DNA of 64,000 bases from Syntrophaceae bacterium UBA6087 (GTDB taxonomy: Bacteria; Desulfobacterota; Desulfomonilia; UBA1062). Under the pieces are notes generated by a model. That model had not been told where the DNA came from, made no database searches, and worked only from the letters and a program-made list of their open reading frames with translations. A program made the position numbers and the translations under genes. The stretch is taken from NCBI GenBank assembly GCA_002448235.1, contig DIXF01000008.1:124001-188000 (forward strand), read 5' to 3'. Below are positions 40,842 through 49,828 of the stretch, one piece after another. The stretch's first letter is position 1. Every line of letters starts with the position of its first letter.

Positions 40842-41180
40842 ATGAAAAAAATTGAGGCAGTCATCAAACCCTTCAAGCTGGAAGAAGTGAAAGAAGAACT
40901 GCAGGCAATGGGGATAACCGGGATGACCGTGACCGAGGTAAAAGGGTTCGGCCGCCAGAAAGGGCACAGGGAAATTTACCGGGGGGCCGAATACGAGGTG
41001 GACTTTGTCCCGAAGGTCAAACTGGAAATCGTCGTTCCTGCCGAAATGACGGATCGCGTGGTGGAGGCGATCATAAAGTCGGCAAGGACCGGTAAGATAG
41101 GTGACGGCAAGATATTCATCCTCCCGCTGGAAGACGTTATCCGGATACGGACAGGCGAATCCGGCAAAGAGGCAATATAG
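40842..41180 (+). CDS. glnB: PII nitrogen regulatory protein (GlnB/GlnK)
   Basis: A 112-residue PII trimer subunit of canonical length. The T-loop is KGHREIYRGAEYEVDFVP with the uridylylation site Y51. The B and C loops are TGKIGDGKIFI and the C-terminal RIRTGE segment binds ATP. It senses 2-oxoglutarate, ATP and ADP and controls AmtB and other targets. Adjacency to amtB suggests the GlnK type; sequence alone does not separate GlnB from GlnK. glnD, the enzyme that modifies it, follows 26 bases later. Confidence 0.95.
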   Translation: MKKIEAVIKPFKLEEVKEELQAMGITGMTVTEVKGFGRQKGHREIYRGAEYEVDFVPKVKLEIVVPAEMTDRVVEAIIKSARTGKIGDGKIFILPLEDVIRIRTGESGKEAI

Positions 41181-41206
41181 GTACTTTGCAAGGAGACGCT
41201 CTTTTT

Positions 41207-43768
41207 ATGGGACATGAAACAAACAGGACATCGGGAGGTTTTTCCCTGACCCGGAAGCTTACACTCGAGGCAGACCGGACAGTTGCCGCGCTGTTCGAAG
41301 CGTGCTCGATGAAGAATCCCGGACACTGGTGTATCGTTGCGCTGGGGGGCTACGGCAGGCAGGAGCTGTGCCCCTTTTCCGATCTTGATCTGCTGTTCCT
41401 CATCGAGAAGAAGGTGTCCAGGGCAGAGGTGGAGGCGGCTCTGAAAGAGATGCTCTACCCCTTGTGGAATGCCGGATACGCAGCCGGGTACAGCATCCGG
41501 ACCATAGGTCAGGTTATTCAGGATCTTGAGACAGACTTTTATTTCCGAACATCGCTCATCGACGCCCGGTATGTATGCGGTTCGAAGAAGGTATTTGCGG
41601 AATTTACCGACAACCTGGGTTCGAGCAGATTTATCCGGAGGACGAACCGGTTCGTTTCAGACCTCATCTTCCATACCCGCAAGCGGCATGAAAAATATGG
41701 GGATTCTGTGTACTTCCTTGAGCCACACATCAAAGACGGCCATGGGGGACTGCGTGATTACCAGAGCATTGTCTGGCTTGCCAAAATATTCGACTCCGTA
41801 CCTGACGCCGTGCACCGGCCTATGTCCGGATGTTCAGAATATGACGGGCTGACACAGTCTGCAGATTTCATGCTCAAGACCAGGTATCTGCTCCATGAAC
41901 GTACCGGGAGAAAAATAGATCAGATGCACCTCGAGTACCAGGAAATGCTTGCCGACGAGCTCGGATACAGGGCGAAATCGGGTCAACCGGCAGTGGAAGC
42001 TTTTTTGAAGGATTTTCATACCGGCGCCCTGACCATTCGCACAGTTTTCGACGGGTTGCTCCAGTCCATCGAGCAGCCCAAGGGCTTTTCCAGTCTTGTC
42101 CGGAAGGGCAGAGAAAGGCTCTTGAACCTTCCATCGGGGCGTACCGACGTCTTCCGGGTCGAGAGTCTTAAAAACACCCCGGACGATATCTTTGAAGCCT
42201 TCATACAATCAGGCGTCAGGGGGATTCCGCTTACACCATCCATGCGCTCCCAGATCAAATCGTTCATCAAGAACAGCACCGATCTGAGTAAAAACCCTGC
42301 AGCGTGCAAGACCCTTCTGCAGGCGCTTCAGCTCACGCATGCGGAAAAGAGTCTGATCGACATGCTCGAAACCGGGTTCATCGAAGCGCTTATCCCCGAA
42401 TTCAGGACAATACGGGGGAAGGCTATTTTTGACGTTTACCACACCTACACCATCGATCTTCACAGCATTCATACGGTGTGCGAATTGAAAAAGCTGGACA
42501 AGAGCGAGGCAGAGAGCTGGGACCGGGTGCTCGATAAAGGCCTGCTGTTTTTCAGCGCCTTTCTCCATGATATCGGCAAAGGCTACGGAAGGCCGCATGC
42601 CCTCCTGGGATCCGAGGCGATAGAGCCCATCGCGATGCGGTTCGGATTCAACAGGGACGAAAGGGAATCGATTTCCTTTCTCGTCAGAAATCATTTGATC
42701 ATGGCCGAGATCGCTTCCAGACGCGACCTGTCTGAGGAAAAGGTGATCAACGATTTTGCACAGAATGTCGGGAATATTTCCCGGCTCTCCATGCTTTATC
42801 TGCTCACCATCGCGGATTCGAAAGCAACCGGTCCTAATGCATGGAACGACTGGAAGGCCTCGCTCTTGTGGGAGCTCTGCACCAGAACGATCCATATCCT
42901 TGAGACAGGCATTCTGAGGAATCCCAAGGATGCCCTGCGGCTGGAGGAAAAATGGCATCAACTGGTCAATCTGGAGGCCTCCCCCGAAGGTGCTTTCTTC
43001 AAGGGCCGGCTCTGGGCGCTTCCCCAGGCGTATGTCCATACCTCCGAGTTCGACGATATCAAACGGCACTTGAGTTTAAGCGCGGAGCTCGAAGGAGATG
43101 GCGACATAAAGGTAGAGACGGCGTTGGGCAAAAGCCATGTTCTCCTTACCATCATTACCCGCAACAGGCCGGGCCTCTTCTCCCTGTTAACCGGTATCCT
43201 GGCCGTCCACAGGATCGACATCATCTCCGCGAAGATATTCACCTGGTATGACGGGACGGTCGTCGATACGTTCAGGGTACTGCCCCCGTGGAAGGACTAT
43301 GGAAACTGGCATGCCATCAGGAGTCTTTTCAAGGAATGCCTGTCGGGCACATTGGATATCGAATCGAGGCTCGTGGGGACAAAGGCCCTCATGACGGGCG
43401 AACCCGTTCCTGTCCGGACAACCGAGGGCGTCACGCTTGCAGTGGACAATGAGTCCTCGGACTTTTTTACCATTATCGACGTAAGGGCTCACAAAAGGAT
43501 CGGCCTCATTCATGACATATCCCGGTCCATCAGTGTCTCGGGACTCGATATTCACCGGGCCCTGCTTTCACGGAACTCCGATCTAGTCTCTTCGGTATTC
43601 TATGTCGTGGATGCCGGAGGAGAGAAAATGAGCAGCCAGGCAAGGATCCATGAAGTGCTCGGACATATTCGGGAAGCCATTGAGATACCTCGATTCCATG
43701 CTTCACCCCTGAAGGAAAAAAAGGTATACACCAGGGTGAAAAAAGAGACTCGGGTTCCGGGAGATTGA
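41207..43768 (+). CDS. glnD: PII uridylyltransferase / uridylyl-removing enzyme
   Basis: An 853-residue bifunctional sensor of glutamine that adds UMP to, or removes it from, PII. The ATG at 41207 (AAGGAGACG ten bases upstream) is preferred to a TTG 21 bases earlier. The nucleotidyltransferase site is GGYGRQELCPFSDLDLL. The HD hydrolase domain has FLHDIGKGYG near residue 450. Two ACT-like domains at the C-terminus bind glutamine (LLTIITRNRPGLFSLL and IIDVRAHKRIGLIHDI). It ends three bases before hisF. Confidence 0.95.
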   Translation: MGHETNRTSGGFSLTRKLTLEADRTVAALFEACSMKNPGHWCIVALGGYGRQELCPFSDLDLLFLIEKKVSRAEVEAALKEMLYPLWNAGYAAGYSIRTIGQVIQDLETDFYFRTSLIDARYVCGSKKVFAEFTDNLGSSRFIRRTNRFVSDLIFHTRKRHEKYGDSVYFLEPHIKDGHGGLRDYQSIVWLAKIFDSVPDAVHRPMSGCSEYDGLTQSADFMLKTRYLLHERTGRKIDQMHLEYQEMLADELGYRAKSGQPAVEAFLKDFHTGALTIRTVFDGLLQSIEQPKGFSSLVRKGRERLLNLPSGRTDVFRVESLKNTPDDIFEAFIQSGVRGIPLTPSMRSQIKSFIKNSTDLSKNPAACKTLLQALQLTHAEKSLIDMLETGFIEALIPEFRTIRGKAIFDVYHTYTIDLHSIHTVCELKKLDKSEAESWDRVLDKGLLFFSAFLHDIGKGYGRPHALLGSEAIEPIAMRFGFNRDERESISFLVRNHLIMAEIASRRDLSEEKVINDFAQNVGNISRLSMLYLLTIADSKATGPNAWNDWKASLLWELCTRTIHILETGILRNPKDALRLEEKWHQLVNLEASPEGAFFKGRLWALPQAYVHTSEFDDIKRHLSLSAELEGDGDIKVETALGKSHVLLTIITRNRPGLFSLLTGILAVHRIDIISAKIFTWYDGTVVDTFRVLPPWKDYGNWHAIRSLFKECLSGTLDIESRLVGTKALMTGEPVPVRTTEGVTLAVDNESSDFFTIIDVRAHKRIGLIHDISRSISVSGLDIHRALLSRNSDLVSSVFYVVDAGGEKMSSQARIHEVLGHIREAIEIPRFHASPLKEKKVYTRVKKETRVPGD

Positions 43769-43771
43769 GTT

Positions 43772-44551
43772 ATGCTGAGCAAAAGGATCATCGTGTGCCT
43801 CGACGTCAGAGACGGCATGACGACAAAAGGCATCAAGTTCGAGGGCAATACGGACATCGGAGACCCGGTGGCCATGGCCAGGGACTACTACGAACAGGGG
43901 GTCGACGAACTGGTTTTCTACGACATCACGGCTTCCCATGAGAAGCGGGATATCATGATCGATGTGGTGAACAAGGTGGCCCGTGAGATATTCATTCCCT
44001 TTTCCGTGGGCGGCGGCATCCGCAACATCGACGACATATACCGCACGCTCGATGCAGGGGCGGAAAAGATCAGTGTCAACTCTTCCGCAGTGCTCAATCC
44101 GGATATCATCACCGAAGGGGCAAGGCATTTCGGGAGTCAATGCATCGTGCTCGGCATGGATGCAAAGAAGGTGGAGAAGTCACCGGGTATCCCTTCGGGA
44201 TACGAGGTGGTCATCAACGGCGGCAGGACCCCCATGGGAATCGACGCGCTTCAGTGGGCAAAAAAGGCCGAAGACCTGGGTGCGGGAGAAATCTGCCTGA
44301 ACTCCATCGATGCGGACGGGACAAACGAAGGATACGAGCTCACGCTTACGGGAATGGTCTCCCATGCGCTCACCATACCGGTAATCGCTTCAGGCGGAGC
44401 AGGAAGGCCGGAGCACCTGTGCGATGTATTTCTCAAAGCGGACGCGGATGCGGCCCTGATCGCCTCCATGGTTCACTACGGCTGGTACACGATCCCGCAG
44501 ATCAAAACCGTGCTGAAGGATTCTCAAATCCCGATCCGTGACCTCATCTGA
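43772..44551 (+). CDS. hisF: Imidazole glycerol phosphate synthase cyclase subunit
   Basis: A 259-residue TIM barrel of normal HisF length. The N-terminal catalytic aspartate is D11 in IIVCLDVRDGM, and the phosphate-binding loops are VGGGIRN and IASGGAGR. The second acid is in NSIDADGTNEGYEL. HisF closes the imidazole ring of histidine using ammonia from the HisH glutaminase. No hisH or other his gene is in the window. It is close-coupled to glnD, so it likely belongs to the nitrogen operon. The partner glutaminase must be elsewhere. Confidence 0.92.
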   Translation: MLSKRIIVCLDVRDGMTTKGIKFEGNTDIGDPVAMARDYYEQGVDELVFYDITASHEKRDIMIDVVNKVAREIFIPFSVGGGIRNIDDIYRTLDAGAEKISVNSSAVLNPDIITEGARHFGSQCIVLGMDAKKVEKSPGIPSGYEVVINGGRTPMGIDALQWAKKAEDLGAGEICLNSIDADGTNEGYELTLTGMVSHALTIPVIASGGAGRPEHLCDVFLKADADAALIASMVHYGWYTIPQIKTVLKDSQIPIRDLI

Positions 44552-44581
44552 GAGAGCGCTTGCCTTAAGATTGCTGGATTC

Positions 44582-44628
44582 GGATCTGCCCGGCCCCGCT
44601 GCCTTATTTTGCAAAGCCGGGCAGATCC
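44582..44628. terminator. Long hairpin between hisF and the RND gene
   Basis: A 13-base perfect stem (44582-44594 with 44616-44628, core GATCTGCCCGG) with a 21-base loop in the convergent gap. There is no clear T-run on either side, so it may be a bidirectional transcription barrier rather than a classic intrinsic terminator. Confidence 0.5.
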
Positions 44629-44669
44629 CTTATAAAGAGGTAAAGACGTTATTCAAAGAAAGTGAGTTC

Positions 44670-47099
44670 TCACTGTTGTGCCTCTGTGAAATCCGGTTCC
44701 GGGTTGTTTGGTCCGAGTCGGGTACTGTTCGCCGACTGCATCACCTCTGCCCCTGCTTCCTTCGGTACCAGCCTGATAGGTACCTCCGTGACAGTCACGG
44801 CAGCAGCCTTTTCCTTGAAGAGCGGCGGGAAGAGCATCAGGGAAATCGGCAGGAATGTCAGCGCCGAGGCCGCTATGGTGATCATGTCGACGGCGACGAG
44901 GAGCCCCAGCTGTGAAACGATGACGAACTGGGACGGCACCAGGACGAGGAATCCTGCGGCGACTGCCAGTGCGTTATAGATAATGCCCCTGCCCGATGTG
45001 TTCAATGCTTTACTGATGGCCTGCTCCACCGTGCGGCCCTCTCTGATTTCGTGCCGGTACCTGCTCAGGTAGTGAATGCAGTAGTCTACCCCCATCCCGA
45101 TGTCGATGCTCGCAACGGTCGCGGTCGCCGCATTGAGCTTGATTCCTGACGCACCCATGATGCCGAAATCCAGGGTTATGGGGATAACGAGCGGGACCAT
45201 GGTGTACAGGCCGAGCTTGAACGACCGGAAGATCGACGAAGTGATGACGAAGCAGAGGATGAACGAGATGCAGAAGCTCTGGACCTGGCTCCTCACGACC
45301 AGGCGGTTGAATTCCTTTGCAAGCATGGCGAGTCCGGTGGTGACGATTCCCACGACCTTTGACTCCCGCGGCCGGGTCTCCTCGAATGCAGCGACCTTAT
45401 CCACCACATCCTGAGCCAGGTAGCCGCTCTGGGATTTCATGGAGAGCAGGATCTGGCCTTTCTGGAAGTCGTAGTTGATGAAGCTGTCCAGTTCGTCTCC
45501 TCCGCCGGAGAACGAGTAGAGCAGGAGATACTGAGCTACGAGCTCTCTGGACTCGGGGATGACATAGAACGCAGGGTCGCCGTCGTGCATGGCCTTGTTC
45601 ATCTGCTTGACGAAATCAACGATGGAAACCGTCTTGCCTACGCCGTGGAGCCCTTTCAACTCTTCCTGGAGCTGCTCCATCTCTTTCAAGACCGAGGGCT
45701 CCTTGATGTCGTCGGCGTTTTTTGTATCAAAGGCTACATTGAACTGAGAGGTGCCGCCGAATTTCTCGTTGAGGATGCGGTCTGCGGTTCTGATCGGGCT
45801 TCCTTCGCGGAAGTCTTCCACGAGATTGAGATCGCTTCTCACGTGCCTTCCCACGATAAGAGAAACGACAAAGATAAGAAGATACACTGCGAGCACCCAC
45901 CGGTACTTGTGGACGTTCACATGGGAAATGACCTTCAGAAGTGGGCCTATGATATCGGTCTTGGTGTGATGATGGGGAATGTACGCCTTCCCTCTTGCGT
46001 CCACTATGGACAATGCGGCCGGGACAAAGGTCACTGCCAGGAGCATCGCCATCATGATCCCGAACGCCGAGAGCAGTCCGAACTGCGTCAGGGGAACTAC
46101 CGGCGTGGTGCACAAGGACATGAAGGCCGCAATAGTCGTCAATCCTGCCATGAGGATAGGGAGCGCCAACCGGTAAAGGGCGCTCGTGATGCACTCTTTC
46201 CCTTTTTTCCCCTCGAACGTCTCGGAAAATACGTTTTCAACGACGTGGACCCCGTAGGCGACGCCCACCGCCAGCATGGCAACGGGCAAGGCGCTCGTGA
46301 CCATGGTGAGGGGGATGTCCAGCAGCGGCATGAGCCCCATGCTCCAGAGAGTGGCGATGCCGACGGAGGTCAGGGGGAGAATCATCCCGCGGAAGCTTCT
46401 GAAAAAGAGAAACAAAAACCCTAGAAGCACGATGCTTGCCAGAGGCGGCAGGAGTTTCAGGTCTTTGATCATATAATGGCCCTGCAGCGCTTCAACGACC
46501 TTTGTGCCGGAGATAAAGAACTCCTCAGGGCCTTCATATTTTTTCATGATGTCCTGCAGTTGGTAGTAAATGGGTACGATCTGGTCTGTTTCTATGGTCT
46601 CTTCGAGGATAATGAATATCGCCGTGCCTTTCCCGTCCTTGGTAATGAACAGTCCGTCATAGATGTCCCAGGCATATGCCTTTCTTCTGAATTCATCCAT
46701 TTCCGGGCCTGCCGCGGGAATTTCCCCGTCCGGCATCAGCGGTGAAACATCGAGGCCCGATTCATTGCCCGCGATGTGTTTCACGCTGAGGATGCTCGTA
46801 ACCTTTTTTACCCCCTTGATGTTTTTTGCTTCTTCAGAGATGGCGCTGATCTTCCTGAGCGAATCCGGATGAAAGACATCGGTATGCGCCATTCCGATGA
46901 GGATGTCGGCGTACGAGGCAAATTCTTTTTTGTTAAGGCTGTATTCCTTTTCAATGGGATTTTTTGACTGGAGAACGATTTCTACCCGGGGATCAATTTT
47001 CAGATTGGGGAGCTGGAGGCCAAAGAAAACCGAGACGATGAAAACAACACCAATTACCCAATATGGATGGAATACACTGAAATCGATGATCCTTTTCAT
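44670..47099 (-). CDS. RND-superfamily exporter (HAE3/MMPL type)
   Basis: An 809-residue membrane protein with the duplicated RND layout. Each half has one helix, a large periplasmic loop and then five helices; the first helix is at residues 13-31 and the second cluster begins near 215. The second half contains the sterol-sensing-like block VASIDIGMGVDYCIHYLSRY. The length and lack of an adaptor or outer-membrane partner nearby fit the HAE3/MMPL family, which in many bacteria exports lipids such as hopanoids. Two palindromic operator candidates upstream, one resembling the fad operator, hint at lipid-linked control. Confidence 0.85.
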   Translation of the reverse strand: MKRIIDFSVFHPYWVIGVVFIVSVFFGLQLPNLKIDPRVEIVLQSKNPIEKEYSLNKKEFASYADILIGMAHTDVFHPDSLRKISAISEEAKNIKGVKKVTSILSVKHIAGNESGLDVSPLMPDGEIPAAGPEMDEFRRKAYAWDIYDGLFITKDGKGTAIFIILEETIETDQIVPIYYQLQDIMKKYEGPEEFFISGTKVVEALQGHYMIKDLKLLPPLASIVLLGFLFLFFRSFRGMILPLTSVGIATLWSMGLMPLLDIPLTMVTSALPVAMLAVGVAYGVHVVENVFSETFEGKKGKECITSALYRLALPILMAGLTTIAAFMSLCTTPVVPLTQFGLLSAFGIMMAMLLAVTFVPAALSIVDARGKAYIPHHHTKTDIIGPLLKVISHVNVHKYRWVLAVYLLIFVVSLIVGRHVRSDLNLVEDFREGSPIRTADRILNEKFGGTSQFNVAFDTKNADDIKEPSVLKEMEQLQEELKGLHGVGKTVSIVDFVKQMNKAMHDGDPAFYVIPESRELVAQYLLLYSFSGGGDELDSFINYDFQKGQILLSMKSQSGYLAQDVVDKVAAFEETRPRESKVVGIVTTGLAMLAKEFNRLVVRSQVQSFCISFILCFVITSSIFRSFKLGLYTMVPLVIPITLDFGIMGASGIKLNAATATVASIDIGMGVDYCIHYLSRYRHEIREGRTVEQAISKALNTSGRGIIYNALAVAAGFLVLVPSQFVIVSQLGLLVAVDMITIAASALTFLPISLMLFPPLFKEKAAAVTVTEVPIRLVPKEAGAEVMQSANSTRLGPNNPEPDFTEAQQ

Positions 47100-47192
47100 A
47101 ACACCGAACCCTTCCCTTCATGCATGGCGAAAAACCGGAAAATGCGGCAGCCGCCTCAAACGACCCATATAATCAGCCCAATATCCAACCAA

Positions 47193-47208
47193 TAATGAAT
47201 CACCATTA
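47193..47208. promoter_or_regulatory. Operator-like palindrome 1 upstream of the RND gene
   Basis: TAATGAATCACCATTA, a near-perfect inverted repeat about 95 bases upstream of the RND start. Ten of its central bases, ATGAATC-CCATT, match the palindrome at the fad promoter. Confidence 0.45.
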
Positions 47209-47324
47209 CTGTGATGACCCTTTGAAAGCCCTGTGGGAAATTAAATTCCAGTTTCTTATAAAGAACCACAGCAGAGAACATGCACAATCAAGAATGACGG
47301 AGCAAACTCGATTACCTTATTAAA

Positions 47325-47340
47325 TAATGAACCGTCATTA
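47325..47340. promoter_or_regulatory. Operator-like palindrome 2 upstream of the RND gene
   Basis: TAATGA-ACCG-TCATTA is a perfect six-base inverted repeat, 132 bases from palindrome 1 and with the same half-site. Two copies of one half-site suggest a TetR-type repressor. Confidence 0.5.
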
Positions 47341-47629
47341 CTAATATATATCAAGTATAAACAAGCTTATCAATCAAAATATGAAAATTGAAATAAATTC
47401 TGTCCGGGTTGACTACAGCGGGATTGTTCAGAGGAAAGATCCGAAGGCACCTCTCCTTTGCCACTATCCAACAGGGTTCCACAAGAAACAGCAGCGCTCA
47501 GGGCTTTAATTACCGGGAATCAGTATTATTCATTCTAATAAGCGTCATTCGATCGAGGAGCCTTGACTGCGCGGTCCGTCAGCCGTTTTGGCGATGACGG
47601 GATCTTTATCATAATAAGGAGGGATAACC

Positions 47630-49165
47630 ATGAACAGTAAGAGCTCTATGCGAAAGCTTTTCCTCTTCATCTCATGCGCTCTGTTTTCAATTATTTTTTC
47701 CAATTGCAGCGGAAGCAGCAGCGATTCCGGAGATAAGGGAGGAGCCGGCGAGTCGGCTCTCACCATAACGTCTGTGTTTCCGGCGCAGGATGCGGTGGAT
47801 GTCGAGCCTGATGAGGCGGTCGTCGTAACCTTCAGTACCGATATCGATCCGGATACCATATCTACGTCGACCATACTCGTAAGTAACGGCCAGGAACAGA
47901 TTCAGGGAGGTCTTGCTGCCTCTGCGAATACGGTTACGTTTACCCCTTCTCCCATCTTCTCCTGGGGGACGACGTATACGGTTACGGTGACAACCGGGGT
48001 AAGGGACAGGGGCGGTGCATCCGCTGCCGGGGATTATTCCTGGTCCTTTACTACCATAAATGCCAAAGAGTTGGGCAAATGGATCATGGTGGCCGCAGGC
48101 TGGGACAATGGAGCAGCCATAAACGAGAACGGCACTCTCTGGGTCTGGGGATGCAACTATTCCGGCCAGTTGGGGATCGGAACCGGCGGCGACCATGACG
48201 AGGTACATAGATACGACAGCCATGTCCCCATCCAGATGGGGGTAAGGTCGGATTGGTCGGATGTATCGCTCGGGCTTCATTACTCCCTTGCGGTAAGGAA
48301 TGATGGAACGATGTGGGCCTGGGGGGACGGATACCTGGGCGACGGGTCCACGATAACCAAGAAGCTCCCAGTGCGTATTGGCCTGGATTCGGGCTGGAAA
48401 AGCGTAGAAGCAAGCATGGCTCACTTCTCTCTTGCGACAAGTACGCAAAATACGGTGTGGAGCTGGGGGCTGAATACCTACGGCCAGCTTGGAAACGGAA
48501 CCGCCGGTGAGGGTCAGGAAATAAGGCTTCCCGTTCAGATCGGGCCGGATACCGATTGGGAGATGCTTTCGGCGGGCAAGAAACATGTCGCAGCCATAAA
48601 GGCTGACGGGTCTCTCTGGGCATGGGGATCCAACTGGTACGGCCAGCTCGGCGATGGAACGGGCGGCGACCGTACGGTCAACCACGACAGCCCGGTACCG
48701 GTACGGATAGGATCGGATTCGGACTGGCGTATCGTATCCGCCAGAGGTGAATCCACCATGGGCATCAAGGAAGACGGAAGCCTGTGGGCCTGGGGCGTCA
48801 ACCAATACGGGCAGCTTGGAGACGGGACCAATGATGCGAAAAACGTCCCGGTGCGCATAGGGGACGAGACGGATTGGTCTCTTGTCGCTGCAGGCTGGTA
48901 CCATACGGTTGCGGTGAAGAATGACGGCACTCTCTGGGCCTGGGGCGCAAACACCCACGGCCAGTTCGGGGACGGTACGGCCGTGGACAGAAATACCCCG
49001 GTTCAGGTAGGTGCCGACGCCGACTGGAGCACAGTATCCGCAGGCAAAGACCTGACGTTCGGCATCAAGGAAGACGGAAGCCTGTGGGCTTGGGGGTATA
49101 ACAATTTCGGTCAGGTGGGTGACGGAACCATTGTGGATAAGCTTGTCCCTACGAGGATAAAATAA
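47630..49165 (+). CDS. RCC1-repeat exported protein with an N-terminal Ig-like domain
   Basis: A 511-residue secreted protein. The N-terminal 26 residues are a signal peptide ending at C27 (IIFSNC); the lipobox is weak, so lipoprotein attachment is likely but not certain. Residues about 45-140 form a Big_5-like Ig domain (FPAQDAVDVEPDE, WSFTT). The rest consists of about seven RCC1 repeats of some 50 residues with the motif WAWGxNxxGQLGDGT, which should fold into a beta-propeller. Such proteins are common in deltaproteobacterial surfaces; the ligand is unknown. A terminator follows it. Confidence 0.85.
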   Translation: MNSKSSMRKLFLFISCALFSIIFSNCSGSSSDSGDKGGAGESALTITSVFPAQDAVDVEPDEAVVVTFSTDIDPDTISTSTILVSNGQEQIQGGLAASANTVTFTPSPIFSWGTTYTVTVTTGVRDRGGASAAGDYSWSFTTINAKELGKWIMVAAGWDNGAAINENGTLWVWGCNYSGQLGIGTGGDHDEVHRYDSHVPIQMGVRSDWSDVSLGLHYSLAVRNDGTMWAWGDGYLGDGSTITKKLPVRIGLDSGWKSVEASMAHFSLATSTQNTVWSWGLNTYGQLGNGTAGEGQEIRLPVQIGPDTDWEMLSAGKKHVAAIKADGSLWAWGSNWYGQLGDGTGGDRTVNHDSPVPVRIGSDSDWRIVSARGESTMGIKEDGSLWAWGVNQYGQLGDGTNDAKNVPVRIGDETDWSLVAAGWYHTVAVKNDGTLWAWGANTHGQFGDGTAVDRNTPVQVGADADWSTVSAGKDLTFGIKEDGSLWAWGYNNFGQVGDGTIVDKLVPTRIK

Positions 49166-49173
49166 AAATCACG

Positions 49174-49209
49174 AAAAGGTACGGGCCATGCCTTTTGCCC
49201 GTATCTTTT
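49174..49209 (+). terminator. Terminator of the RCC1 gene
   Basis: Stem AAAAGGTACGGGC / GCCCGTATCTTTT (one G-T wobble) with a ten-base loop, nine bases after the stop, ending in TTTT. Confidence 0.8.
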
Positions 49210-49366
49210 AACGCTCATGATGTATGCGAGGATACCCCGATAAATACAGCCCGTGCTTCACACTATGGGCATGAGAAGGCAGGATGCCCGAACTTATCCG
49301 CAGGCTTGAACTTTTCAGGATGGCTGCCGAAGAGAAAGGATGGGTGGAAAAGAAAGGAAGGAGTGC

Positions 49367-49759
49367 ATGAAGTCACTTGTTGTAGAAGACGAGATTACCA
49401 GCAGGCTCATCCTGCAGAAGTTTCTCGCCAACCATAGCGAGGTGCACGTCTCCAGCAACGGACGCGAAGGCCTCGATGCATTCAAGGCAGCCTTTGATCA
49501 GGGTTCTCCGTTCGATCTGGTCTGTATGGATGTCATGATGCCGGAAATGGACGGTCCTGCCGCTCTTGTCGGGATACGGGCAATCGAGGAGGGAAACGGA
49601 ACCGGGGCCGGATCGAGGGTGAAAGTTCTCATGACAACCGGTCTGGGCGAGACCGACAGCGCCCTCGACAACGTCAGGAACCTCTACGACGCGATCCTTA
49701 CCAAGCCTGTCAGGTTGAACGCTCTCATGGAAACTCTTGCCTTGCTGGGGCTCACATAG
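49367..49759 (+). CDS. Stand-alone response-regulator receiver domain
   Basis: A 130-residue CheY-like protein. The ATG at 49367 follows AAGGAG and is preferred over an upstream ATG. The acidic pocket is VVEDE, the phosphorylation site is the aspartate in CMDVMMPEMDGP, and the conserved Thr/Lys pair is in LMTTG and LTKPV. There is no output domain and no kinase gene nearby, so the partner is unknown. It is followed by the convergent ABC transporter operon. Confidence 0.88.
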   Translation: MKSLVVEDEITSRLILQKFLANHSEVHVSSNGREGLDAFKAAFDQGSPFDLVCMDVMMPEMDGPAALVGIRAIEEGNGTGAGSRVKVLMTTGLGETDSALDNVRNLYDAILTKPVRLNALMETLALLGLT

Positions 49760-49828
49760 CGGTCCTGCTCTGCAAGGGGCGCCCGTACGGCGTGCAAGAC
49801 GCATTTCCGGTATAAAATGAAGCGAAGC

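Larger units (their letters stand above)
47100..47629. other. Control region between the RND and RCC1 genes
   Basis: A 530-base AT-rich divergent gap. It contains two related 16-base palindromes near the RND gene, listed separately. The RCC1 gene has AAGGAGGG before its ATG; a TTGACT at about 47570 lacks a matching -10. Confidence 0.7.

Noticed and set aside
47630..49165. Repetitive DNA as a CRISPR or satellite array
   Set aside because: The repeats are diverged coding repeats of the RCC1 type in one open frame.
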